Origin: Oscillospiraceae bacterium
GTDB taxonomy: Bacteria > Bacillota > Clostridia > Oscillospirales > CAG-272
Length of the DNA stretch: 32,664 nt
Direction of reading: 5' to 3'
Assembly (NCBI GenBank): GCA_009779295.1
Contig: WREN01000003.1
Location: forward strand, 1-32,664
In this document: positions 8,003-15,611 of the stretch, piece by piece
Position numbering within the stretch: position 1 is the first letter of the stretch
How the letters are laid out: every line of letters begins with the position of its first letter
Program-made: the position numbers and the translations under genes
The notes under the pieces: generated by a model
What the model was told of the DNA's origin: nothing
Databases searched by the model: none
What the model saw: the letters and a program-made list of their open reading frames with translations, nothing else

Positions 8003-8031
8003 ATTTTACACTATTTTGAAGATAAAATCAA
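8003..8031 (-). promoter_or_regulatory. Promoter of the AI-2E operon
   Basis: Minus strand: TTGATT (8031-8026), 17-base spacer, TAAAAT (8008-8003). Only seven bases separate its -35 from that of the divergent plus-strand promoter. Confidence 0.65.
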
Positions 8032-8038
8032 TAAACTA

Positions 8039-8067
8039 TTGAAAAATTTATGTAAACATGTTATAAT
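8039..8067 (+). promoter_or_regulatory. Promoter of the nucleoside hydrolase-DUF362-ispE operon
   Basis: TTGAAA (8039-8044), 17-base spacer, TATAAT (8062-8067). Initiation about seven bases on, near 8074, would fall within the GGGAGG ribosome binding site (8072-8077), so the leader must be very short or the real start site differs. Confidence 0.68.
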
Positions 8068-8071
8068 GTTT
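8054..8071. promoter_or_regulatory. Palindrome over the -10 box, possible operator
   Basis: AAACAT (8054-8059) and ATGTTT (8066-8071) form a perfect inverted repeat with a six-base centre, and the right arm overlaps the -10. This position suits a repressor site; no regulator is identified. Confidence 0.35.
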
Positions 8072-8089
8072 GGGAGGTATTAAATTTAA

Positions 8090-8944
8090 ATGTTAAAGAA
8101 AGTTATTTTTGACACTGATATCGGGTGCGACTGCGACGACGTCTTGGCGCTCGCGTATTTGTTACAATCAGGCTGTTTGATCGGCGTTACGTGCAGCGCG
8201 GTATTCCCTAACGCGCCTGTTTGCGTCGAAGCGATCGCGGAACAGTACGGTTACCGCAATCTGCCTGTCGGAATGATAGAAAACCACAAGAAAGATTATT
8301 ATAAAGGCTGCCCTGACATGTACGCGACCAAAGTGGCAAATAAATTTGCCACGGATAAAATCGGTAAAGAATACCCTGAAGCGGTACAATTGATCCGCGA
8401 ATTATTGACCGCGTCGGACGAAAAAGTCACGATCGTGATAACCGGCCCGCTTACGAATATCGCAAATTTGTTGAAATCCGATAATGAACTGGTCCGCGAA
8501 AAAGTCGCTGAGTTCGTAAGTATGGGAGGTTGTTTCGCCGGTGAGCATAATGATCGCGGCGAGTTTAACATAGCTTGCGACGTTGAAAGCGCGCAGGATG
8601 TAGTAGAATTATCTCCTGTCTCGGTTGTTTTTTTGCCGTTCGAAACGGGGCTGGATATGATAACGGGCGCGAAAATGGTTGCGCGCGACGGAGACACTAA
8701 ACCGGCTTCATACGCTTACATCGAGCATGGCAGTGCAAACGGCAGACATTCGTGGGATCCGGCAACGGCGGTTTACGCCGTTCACGGAAGCGAGCCGTGG
8801 TACGAAATGATTGGCCCCGGGACAGTTAGTTTTGACGATAAAGGCGTAAGCAGGTATATTGATTCATCCTGCGGTTTGCACTATTATTTGAATTGTAAGC
8901 TTCCGAAAGAAATCGTCGCGGATGAAATTGATGGGATGGTATGA
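8090..8944 (+). CDS. Nucleoside hydrolase-like protein (IUNH superfamily)
   Basis: Belongs to the inosine/uridine-preferring nucleoside hydrolases, which split the N-glycosidic bond to release a base and ribose. The N-terminal calcium-binding Asp cluster is D-T-D-I-G-C-D-C-D-D (8-17), the variant with two extra residues compared with the classical DTDxGxDD. The core strand TIVITGPLTNIANLL near 118-132 and a C-terminal H-S-W-D-P-A-T-A motif near 220-227 are also typical. The 284 residues are slightly short for the family and there is no signal peptide, so it is cytoplasmic. It is first in a run with DUF362 (7-base gap) and ispE (8-base gap). Substrate specificity cannot be read from the sequence, and the variant Asp cluster makes a nucleoside substrate less certain. 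Confidence 0.85.
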   Translation: MLKKVIFDTDIGCDCDDVLALAYLLQSGCLIGVTCSAVFPNAPVCVEAIAEQYGYRNLPVGMIENHKKDYYKGCPDMYATKVANKFATDKIGKEYPEAVQLIRELLTASDEKVTIVITGPLTNIANLLKSDNELVREKVAEFVSMGGCFAGEHNDRGEFNIACDVESAQDVVELSPVSVVFLPFETGLDMITGAKMVARDGDTKPASYAYIEHGSANGRHSWDPATAVYAVHGSEPWYEMIGPGTVSFDDKGVSRYIDSSCGLHYYLNCKLPKEIVADEIDGMV

Positions 8945-8951
8945 AATTTAA

Positions 8952-10067
8952 ATGGACAACGATGTTGCGATAAATAAATGTAATAATTACGATGTGAATG
9001 AAATAACCGCCATAATTAGTAAACAATTGTGCGCGTTGAATATCGAAATTTCAGATTTCAACGGCAAAAACGTGTTAATAAAACCCAATTTATTGATGAA
9101 GGCAGCGCCTGAAAAGGCGACGACGACACATCCTGCCGTTGTTGAAGCTGTTTGCGGGATTTTGAAATCAGCTGGAGCAAACGTAATTATTGCTGACAGC
9201 TGCGGCGGATTGTATACGGAATCAGTTTTGCGCGGTTTATATCGCGTTTGCGGAATGGAAAATTGCGGCGCAAATTTGAATTTCGATTTAACATATGAAA
9301 CGATCCATAATCCGAACGGACAAAAATCGAAATTTTACAATATAATTACGCCTGTATGCAAAGCAGATTACATTTTTAACGTGTGTAAATTGAAAACTCA
9401 CGCGTTTACGACATTGTCGGCGGCGGTAAAAAATCTTTTCGGAATTATCCCCGGCGCTCAAAAATTTGAAATGCACGCAAGATTTAAAAATCCTAACGAT
9501 TTTTACCATATGCTTGTTGAGTTATGCAAAACGGTTTGCGATATGAAACCCATAATTAATATCGTAGACGGTATAATCGGCATGGAAGGAAATGGTCCGT
9601 CCGGCGGCAATCCGCGCGAAATCGGCTGTGTTATTACGGGTAAGAATCCATTTGCGGTTGATGAAATTTGTGAATATATTGTCAATCTTGAAAATCAGGT
9701 GTCAATGATTAATATCGCACGGAAATTTCTATACTGTCCGGATTCCGTAAAAAATTTAAATATTATCGGCGATGGTATAGATTGTTATAAAATTAACGAT
9801 TTTAAAAAACCGGATTCGTCGTTAAACAGACTTACAAAATTCATTCCGAACTTTTTAAAACCGCGTCCAATTATTAACAAAAAGAAATGCGTCAGATGCG
9901 GCGATTGCGTGCGAAGCTGTCCCGAAAAAATTATTACCATTAATGAAAAAAATAACAAAGCGTTGATCGATACAAAAAAATGTATAAAATGTTATTGCTG
10001 TCAAGAGTTATGCGCTTTTAAGGCTGTAAAAGTTAAGAAAAGTTTTATTTTTAAAATTATAAAATAG
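8952..10067 (+). CDS. DUF362 domain protein with C-terminal 2[4Fe-4S] ferredoxin domain
   Basis: The N-terminal DUF362 domain (about 35-285) shows the family segments VLIKPNLLMKA, the ADSCGG loop and KLKTHAFTTLSAAVKNLFG. The C-terminal domain has two C-x-x-C-x-x-C-x-x-x-C clusters, beginning at C313 (followed by P) and C344 (the second has A after the last Cys), each fit to hold a [4Fe-4S] centre. There is no signal peptide or membrane segment. Such proteins are common in anaerobes and thought to be electron-transfer or iron-sulfur proteins, but no reaction is established. It lies between the nucleoside hydrolase and ispE with single-digit gaps, so the three form one transcript. Confidence 0.88.
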   Translation: MDNDVAINKCNNYDVNEITAIISKQLCALNIEISDFNGKNVLIKPNLLMKAAPEKATTTHPAVVEAVCGILKSAGANVIIADSCGGLYTESVLRGLYRVCGMENCGANLNFDLTYETIHNPNGQKSKFYNIITPVCKADYIFNVCKLKTHAFTTLSAAVKNLFGIIPGAQKFEMHARFKNPNDFYHMLVELCKTVCDMKPIINIVDGIIGMEGNGPSGGNPREIGCVITGKNPFAVDEICEYIVNLENQVSMINIARKFLYCPDSVKNLNIIGDGIDCYKINDFKKPDSSLNRLTKFIPNFLKPRPIINKKKCVRCGDCVRSCPEKIITINEKNNKALIDTKKCIKCYCCQELCAFKAVKVKKSFIFKIIK

Positions 10068-10075
10068 GTTCAATT

Positions 10076-10954
10076 ATGGAAAGAAAAATAACAATTCACG
10101 CACCCGCAAAAATAAATTTGTTTTTGGATATAACCGAACGCCTTGAGAACGGTTTTCATAATATCAATTCTATAATGCAGACAGTCGATTTATATGATAC
10201 GATAACTATAACTGCTGCTGATAATGATGGATTAAAAATAAATCTGACGTGCGACAACGAAAAAATTTCATGCGGAAAAGATAATTTAGCATATATTGCC
10301 GCGGAAATGTTTTGTAATGTAAATAAAATCACAGGGCAATTAATCAATATTGATATAATAAAAAGAATACCGTTATCCGCGGGACTTGCCGGAGGGAGTA
10401 CCGACGCTGCCGCAGTTTTGATTATGTTGAACAAAATTTTTGATACAAATCTGGATTTATTTAGATTGGGGGTAAATATCGGAGCGGACGTACCGTTTTG
10501 CCTTACGGGCGGTACGGCAATCGCAAAGGGAATCGGCGAAAAACTCAAAATATGTCCTGCCTTTCCTCATTGTTATATAATAATTTTAATCGACAATAAT
10601 CAAGAAATTTCGACTAAATGGGCATATGAAAGATATGACGAATCAAATATTGGGAGTAATTTAATCGGTTTTGATAAAATTCTCAAAGAGTTCAAAAAAC
10701 AAAATTTACAAAAAATCTGCGGTAACATGTATAACGTATTTGAAAAAATCATTATTCCGGATAAATTAAAAGATAAATTCGACAATTTTGGAGCTTTGGG
10801 AAGGTTAATGAGTGGCAGCGGTCCCGCGATATTCGGAATTTTTGATGATAAGGAGAAAGCGCAATATGCTTACGATCAATTAAAAATTGATGATACCATT
10901 AAGGTATTTTTATGTGAACCTGTTTCCCGTCATGGAATACCGTTACATATTTGA
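10076..10954 (+). CDS. ispE: 4-diphosphocytidyl-2-C-methyl-D-erythritol kinase
   Basis: GHMP-family kinase that phosphorylates CDP-methylerythritol with ATP, the fourth step of the MEP isoprenoid pathway. Visible motifs are HAPAKINLFL at 8-17 with the conserved Lys at 12, the glycine-rich ATP loop P-L-S-A-G-L-A-G-G-S-T-D-A-A-A at about 99-113, GADVPFCLTGG with the catalytic Asp at about 138, and the C-terminal MSGSGPAIFG. The length of 292 is normal. The ATG has AGG about eight bases upstream. The last 56 bases overlap the convergent PHP gene; both C-termini look natural, so the overlap is not an artefact of a lost stop codon. The iron-sulfur protein upstream is a suggestive neighbour, since IspG and IspH of the same pathway are Fe-S enzymes. 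Confidence 0.95.
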   Translation: MERKITIHAPAKINLFLDITERLENGFHNINSIMQTVDLYDTITITAADNDGLKINLTCDNEKISCGKDNLAYIAAEMFCNVNKITGQLINIDIIKRIPLSAGLAGGSTDAAAVLIMLNKIFDTNLDLFRLGVNIGADVPFCLTGGTAIAKGIGEKLKICPAFPHCYIIILIDNNQEISTKWAYERYDESNIGSNLIGFDKILKEFKKQNLQKICGNMYNVFEKIIIPDKLKDKFDNFGALGRLMSGSGPAIFGIFDDKEKAQYAYDQLKIDDTIKVFLCEPVSRHGIPLHI

Positions 10955-11711
10955 AACCCAAATCGCTTAACATTTTATACGCAATATCAATATCCATACC
11001 CAAATGTTCCGCCTTGTGCGCGTCAGAACCGCAAGTAATAAGTTTACCGCCTAATTCTTTATATATTTTCAACAATTCAGGATTCGGCATCGAATCGTTC
11101 AATTCCTGCCGCATTCCGGAGGTATTTACTTCAAGACATATTCCCTTTTCTATGATTTTTTTGAAAATTTGTATTATTTTATCATAATAGTTTTTAAATT
11201 CTAACTTAAATCCATACTTCATCATATATCTGGTCGGATATGTAAAATGCCCGAGCGCGTGAATATTGCCGAATAATACAAGATTATACATTTCGTCCAG
11301 CAATCTTCCCCATAAAATATTGCTCAATTCCTTTGGCAACCAGTCATACCGCATGTAACAAAAGTCCGGTACGTCTTTTAAAGCATGTATCGAACCGATC
11401 ACAAATTCAAAATTATATCTATCCAAAAACTTTTTCGCCTCATCTTTGAAATAAACAGCTTGTCCCAATTCGATGCCATATGTTAATTTTAAACGCTTGT
11501 TATATTTTTCCTTAGCGTTCATAATTTTGTTTTTTGCTTCGTCCGCCGAATACGGCGCGTAGAAATCATAAATAATTCCGTCCATTTCATAATGGTCGGT
11601 TATGGAAAGATATTCAATTCCAATTTCGATAGCTTTTTCGCAAAGTTCGTCAACTTCCATAAAACCGTCAAATGAATATTTTGTATGTGTGTGAAAATCG
11701 CAGATTATCAA
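10899..11711 (-). CDS. PHP-domain phosphoesterase, histidinol-phosphatase (HisJ/HisK) type
   Basis: PHP-fold metal-dependent phosphatase. The metal ligands are visible in order: D-F-H-T-H-T at the N-terminus, TDH near 40, the Glu of GIELGQ near 82, H of GSIHAL near 107, H of GNIHALGH near 148, and GSDAHKAEHLG near 230-240. Length and layout match the histidinol-phosphatase branch, which would act in histidine synthesis, but PHP proteins are often misassigned and no his genes are nearby. The longest reading begins at TTG 11720, where GGAG touches the start; TTG 11711 with GGAG nine bases upstream is preferred. It is a single gene driven by the left arm of a divergent promoter and overlaps the ispE end by 56 bases. 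Confidence 0.85.
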   Translation of the reverse strand: MIICDFHTHTKYSFDGFMEVDELCEKAIEIGIEYLSITDHYEMDGIIYDFYAPYSADEAKNKIMNAKEKYNKRLKLTYGIELGQAVYFKDEAKKFLDRYNFEFVIGSIHALKDVPDFCYMRYDWLPKELSNILWGRLLDEMYNLVLFGNIHALGHFTYPTRYMMKYGFKLEFKNYYDKIIQIFKKIIEKGICLEVNTSGMRQELNDSMPNPELLKIYKELGGKLITCGSDAHKAEHLGMDIDIAYKMLSDLGFKYVTVFHDGKQVHIKIP

Positions 11712-11747
11712 TATCGTCAACTCCGTAAATAAATTAAGTAATAATAT

Positions 11748-11804
11748 ATTATAACATAAAATTTCTAAAAATATATTGATAACAAGAAATTTTTATGTTA
11801 AAAT
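11748..11804. promoter_or_regulatory. Divergent promoter pair with a long inverted repeat
   Basis: Plus strand: TTGATA (11776-11781), 17-base spacer, TAAAAT (11799-11804). Minus strand: extended -10 TGTTATAAT with TATAAT at 11753-11748 and no good -35. The region is a near-perfect dyad: TAACATAAAATTTCT (11752-11766) against AGAAATTTTTATGTTA (11785-11800), arms of 15 and 16 bases with a single-base bulge. Each arm reaches the -10 of one promoter, so one bound dimer could control both the PHP gene and the uronate operon. Confidence 0.6.
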
Positions 11805-11840
11805 ATAAAAAACATTTTTTATGTCATGGAGTTTTTTTAT

Positions 11841-12659
11841 ATGAATAATAAAATATATTGTTCTACGGGTACGATAATTGGCAGGGAAAACAATTACGAT
11901 TTCAATTTTATTCTGCAAAACGCCGGTAACATCGAAGCCGACGGTTTCGAATTGATGATGCTGAAAGCATATTACGAAAATTTTGATATTATGGCGAAAT
12001 TATTTGCGCGGAATAATTTATTTTTCCCCATTCTGCATACGGATAAAGATATTGGAACGCTGATCAGCACGAATGGTGAAGGAGATTTCGAAGAAGCGAT
12101 CCGATTATTTGAATCGAATTGTAAGTTCGCCGGCGATATCGGCGCGGAAAAAATTGTTCTGCACCTTTGGGGAGGACCGGATTCCGACAAAAATCTCGAT
12201 AACAATATTTTCGTGTGTGAACGTTTGCTTGAAATTGCAACGAAAAATAAACTAAAACTTATGATCGAAAATATTCCGTGCGCGGTTTGGGATCCGTTGG
12301 TATACTGGAATAAATTGTATAAATTATACAAAGATGTATATTTTATACTTGACACGCGTTTTTTGGCGTTTCACGAACAGATTGAATCAGTTTATGACAC
12401 GGATTGGTTCAGATGTGAAAATTTGATACATATGCACGTCAGTGATCTGGCAGGAAAACCGCATGATTTCTCTTCCCTGCGACCGATTTTACATCCGAAT
12501 GAAGGTTTAATTGATTTCAAAAAGTTTTTTGATAAATTGAAAACAAATTATAATAATACGATAACATTGGAATCGCCTGTGTTGTCGAAAGACGGATTGG
12601 ATATCGAAAAATTAAATAAAAGTTTAAAATATATAAAAGAGGCGATGGAAAATTTATGA
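11841..12659 (+). CDS. Sugar phosphate isomerase/epimerase-like TIM-barrel protein (PF01261)
   Basis: The product fits the xylose isomerase-like TIM-barrel family of isomerases, epimerases and AP-endonuclease relatives. Metal-binding type motifs are LMIENIPCAVWDP with Glu at about 145, HMHVSDLAGKPHD near 195-207 and ITLESPVL near 245-252. The in-frame ATG at 11826 lacks a binding site, while ATG 11841 has GGAG nine bases upstream, giving 272 residues. It is the first gene of the uronate operon and its stop overlaps the uxaC start (ATGA). The exact reaction is unknown; from context it could interconvert a keto-sugar or uronate product. Confidence 0.85.
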   Translation: MNNKIYCSTGTIIGRENNYDFNFILQNAGNIEADGFELMMLKAYYENFDIMAKLFARNNLFFPILHTDKDIGTLISTNGEGDFEEAIRLFESNCKFAGDIGAEKIVLHLWGGPDSDKNLDNNIFVCERLLEIATKNKLKLMIENIPCAVWDPLVYWNKLYKLYKDVYFILDTRFLAFHEQIESVYDTDWFRCENLIHMHVSDLAGKPHDFSSLRPILHPNEGLIDFKKFFDKLKTNYNNTITLESPVLSKDGLDIEKLNKSLKYIKEAMENL

Positions 12660-14047
12660 AAAAATTTATGGGTAACAATTTCCTGTTAAAAAACGAAACC
12701 GCGAAAGTTCTATATCACAAATACGCTTCACAGATTCCGATTATAGATTATCACTGCCATGTCTCCCCGAAGGAAATCGCGGAAAATAAATCATATTCCA
12801 ATATAACGGAATTATGGCTTGGCGGCGGCGACCATTATAAATGGCGCGCGATGCGTTTCTGCGGAATCGATGAAGGGCTGATAACCGGAAACGCGTCGGA
12901 TTACGATAAATTCCGCGCGTATGCTGCGATAATGCCGAAACTGATCGGCAATCCGCTGTACCATTGGTCGCATCTCGAATTAAAAAGATATTTCGGATAT
13001 GACGGGATTTTGAAAGAAGAAACATGCGACGAAGTTTGGGGTTTATGCAATGAAAAACTTGCGCAGCCCGGTATGACCGTACATAATATAATAAAAAATT
13101 CGAACGTCGAATTATTATGTACGACCGACGACCCCGCGGATTCGCTCGTATGGCATATGCAAATTGCGCAAGACGATTTGTTCGACGTAAAAGTTTTACC
13201 CGCGTTCAAACCGGACAAAGGCATAATCTGCGACCGAAAAGGTTACGGCGCGTATATAAAGAAATTATCCGAAGCAAGCGGAATTGAGATTGACAACGTT
13301 GACACCTTAAAAGACGCTTATATAAAAAGGCTTGACTTTTTCGCCGCGAACGGTTGCTGTACGGCGGATCACAGCGTTGATAATTATGTTCCGTTCAAGT
13401 TATATAATAATATCGACGGGATATTCAAAAAAGCGTTGGAATCGGACGGCGGAAACATATCGGAAGACGAATCCGATATATTCAGAACACATATGATGAT
13501 ATTTTTTGCGGGCGAATATAAAAAACGTTCATGGGTAATGCAATATCATTTCGGCGTGCTCCGCAATTCAAACACCGCTATTTTCAACAAACTCGGTCCC
13601 GATACCGGACATGACATTATCAGCGGACAGCCGTCAATATCGCAATTGGCAAAGTTATTAAATCACCTCGATAAACAAAACAGCTTGCCGAAAACAATAT
13701 TATACTCAATAAATCCCGTCGATAACGCCGGAATCGGCGCGTTGTGCGGCGCGTTCCAGCCGCAGTTGCGGCATGGCAGCGCTTGGTGGTTCAACGACAA
13801 CTACGACGGTATGCGCGAGCAGATGAAGCAGCTTGCGAATTTGTCCGCGTTCGGGAATTTTTTAGGGATGCTGACCGATTCGCGGAGCTTCATTTCGTAC
13901 ACGCGGCACGAATATTTCCGCCGGATTCTGTGCGATATAATCGGGGATTTGGTCGAAGATGGGCTGTATCCGTGCGATATGGAGTATCTGCCGCAGTTGG
14001 TAATGGATATTTGCTATAATAATACGAAGAAGTTTTTCGAGTTTTAA
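12656..14047 (+). CDS. uxaC: Glucuronate isomerase (uronate isomerase)
   Basis: Converts D-glucuronate to D-fructuronate (and D-galacturonate to D-tagaturonate), the first step of hexuronate catabolism, in the cytoplasm. The amidohydrolase-like fold shows H-C-H in PIIDYHCHVSP (metal site, near 30-36), the TTDDPADSL motif near 157-165, MQYHFGVLRN near 295-304, INPVDNAGIGALCG near 348-361 and the C-terminal signature GMLTDSRSFISYTRHEYFRR. The 463 residues match the usual length of about 465-470. Its ATG overlaps the upstream stop by four bases, so the two are translationally coupled. Followed after 43 bases by the solute-binding protein. Confidence 0.96.
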   Translation: MKKFMGNNFLLKNETAKVLYHKYASQIPIIDYHCHVSPKEIAENKSYSNITELWLGGGDHYKWRAMRFCGIDEGLITGNASDYDKFRAYAAIMPKLIGNPLYHWSHLELKRYFGYDGILKEETCDEVWGLCNEKLAQPGMTVHNIIKNSNVELLCTTDDPADSLVWHMQIAQDDLFDVKVLPAFKPDKGIICDRKGYGAYIKKLSEASGIEIDNVDTLKDAYIKRLDFFAANGCCTADHSVDNYVPFKLYNNIDGIFKKALESDGGNISEDESDIFRTHMMIFFAGEYKKRSWVMQYHFGVLRNSNTAIFNKLGPDTGHDIISGQPSISQLAKLLNHLDKQNSLPKTILYSINPVDNAGIGALCGAFQPQLRHGSAWWFNDNYDGMREQMKQLANLSAFGNFLGMLTDSRSFISYTRHEYFRRILCDIIGDLVEDGLYPCDMEYLPQLVMDICYNNTKKFFEF

Positions 14048-14090
14048 ATATTAAGTATAAATCAAAAAACAGAAATGGGAGGAACAAAAA

Positions 14091-15584
14091 GTGAAAAAAA
14101 TTTTTGCGGCGGCAATAGCGTTGTTATTTATTTTGCAGATACTTATAGCGTGCGGCGGCGACGGTAAAAATACCGCGGACACATCCAGGGGGGGAATTTC
14201 CGGGAATGAAGAAACCGAAGAAATCACAGACCCTAACGCTCGAATCAACAAAAAAGACAACCTTCCGGCAGATTTGAATTTTGACGGCAAAGAAATAAGG
14301 ATACTCAAAAGAACGTCTAACGCAACGGATTTTCCGGACACAAGTAACGGAGAAGTCGTCAATGACGCAGTTTATGAAAAGAATCTTCGCGTGCAGGAAA
14401 GGTTAAACGTCAAGTTCTCATACGGAGTTCTGCCGCGCGGCGATGAATGGGACGGCTCGCTTCAAGACCTGCGGAACATGTTTATGGCGGGTGACGACGT
14501 ATACGATCTCGTTTGTATGACTTTAAATATTTGCACATACGGATCGTTGATGACCGTTTATTTCATGGACGTTCAGGGTATGCCTTATCTCGATTTCGAA
14601 CAGCCGTGGTGGAATACAAACACAATTTATGAGTTATCGCATGACGGGAAAACGATCAATTATTTGGTAGGCGAAGGTTCGGTTTCTTCTATCGAATATA
14701 TAACCTGCGTGTTTTATAACAAAAATATGTACAATGATTTATACGGTGATCCGGACGAACTGTACGGCATTACGCTTGATCATAAATGGACGCTCGATTA
14801 TTACAGCGCAAAATGTAAGGACATGTACGCCGATTTAAACGGCGACGGAACAACCGACGCGGACGACCAATACGGCATGTCTTTTGATGTTTGGACGTAC
14901 AATGAAATTTTAGTGGGATTTACCGACGCGAGAATGTCAAGCAGGGACAGCGACGGTTTAATTCAATTAGATATGGATTTACCCCGTCTCGTAACTTTCG
15001 CTGAAAAGATGTATGATCTTACTTATAACAATATCGGCGTTAAGTATTATCCGAGCAACGCGCCTTCACTGGTTGAATTATTTATGAACCGCAAAATGGC
15101 GTATTACCCGGCATTATTAACATACTCCATTTCTTTCCGCGGTATGGAAGACGATTACGGCATACTTCCGCTGCCGAAACTCGACGAACAACAGAAAGAA
15201 TACCGGAGTTTTGTTACTGAGCACGTTGTCGTTTCATGTATACCGAAACCTTGTAAAATACCGGAAACCGTATGCGCGGTGATGGAAGCGTTAGCTGCGG
15301 AAGGTTACCGCAGCGTGACGGAAATATATTATGATGTCGCGTTAAAGACGAAGTATTCGCGCGACGAATACTCAGGACAGGTTATTGACCTCCTGCACGC
15401 GACGTCATATAATAGCTTCTTGCATACATATATAGCCCATACAAGCCGTTCGGCATTTATTATTTGCGATTTAGTGGGGTTGGACAAAAGCGCCGACCTG
15501 ATGTCGTATTACACGAAAAACGAGTCAAAATACCGAACCTCGCTTGAAAAACTTATCGACACGTTGTCAAGCAATGAAACATAA
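14091..15584 (+). CDS. Extracellular solute-binding lipoprotein of a carbohydrate ABC importer
   Basis: Lipoprotein with lipobox L-I-A-C, Cys at 21, an Asp/Asn-rich linker, then a periplasmic-binding-protein fold of the family 1 (sugar) type. A calcium-loop-like D-L-N-G-D-G-T-T-D-A-D-D segment near 246-257 is common in clostridial members. The start is GTG with GGAGG about eight bases upstream. It lies between uxaC and the heparinase-like gene, so its ligand is probably a uronate-containing oligosaccharide. Its permeases are not in this operon; the nearest MalF/MalG-type pair is 11 kb away and seems to have its own binding protein. The family is secure, the ligand is inferred. Confidence 0.87.
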   Translation: MKKIFAAAIALLFILQILIACGGDGKNTADTSRGGISGNEETEEITDPNARINKKDNLPADLNFDGKEIRILKRTSNATDFPDTSNGEVVNDAVYEKNLRVQERLNVKFSYGVLPRGDEWDGSLQDLRNMFMAGDDVYDLVCMTLNICTYGSLMTVYFMDVQGMPYLDFEQPWWNTNTIYELSHDGKTINYLVGEGSVSSIEYITCVFYNKNMYNDLYGDPDELYGITLDHKWTLDYYSAKCKDMYADLNGDGTTDADDQYGMSFDVWTYNEILVGFTDARMSSRDSDGLIQLDMDLPRLVTFAEKMYDLTYNNIGVKYYPSNAPSLVELFMNRKMAYYPALLTYSISFRGMEDDYGILPLPKLDEQQKEYRSFVTEHVVVSCIPKPCKIPETVCAVMEALAAEGYRSVTEIYYDVALKTKYSRDEYSGQVIDLLHATSYNSFLHTYIAHTSRSAFIICDLVGLDKSADLMSYYTKNESKYRTSLEKLIDTLSSNET

Positions 15585-15611
15585 TAAAAAATCAGGAGAA
15601 AATTAAATAAA

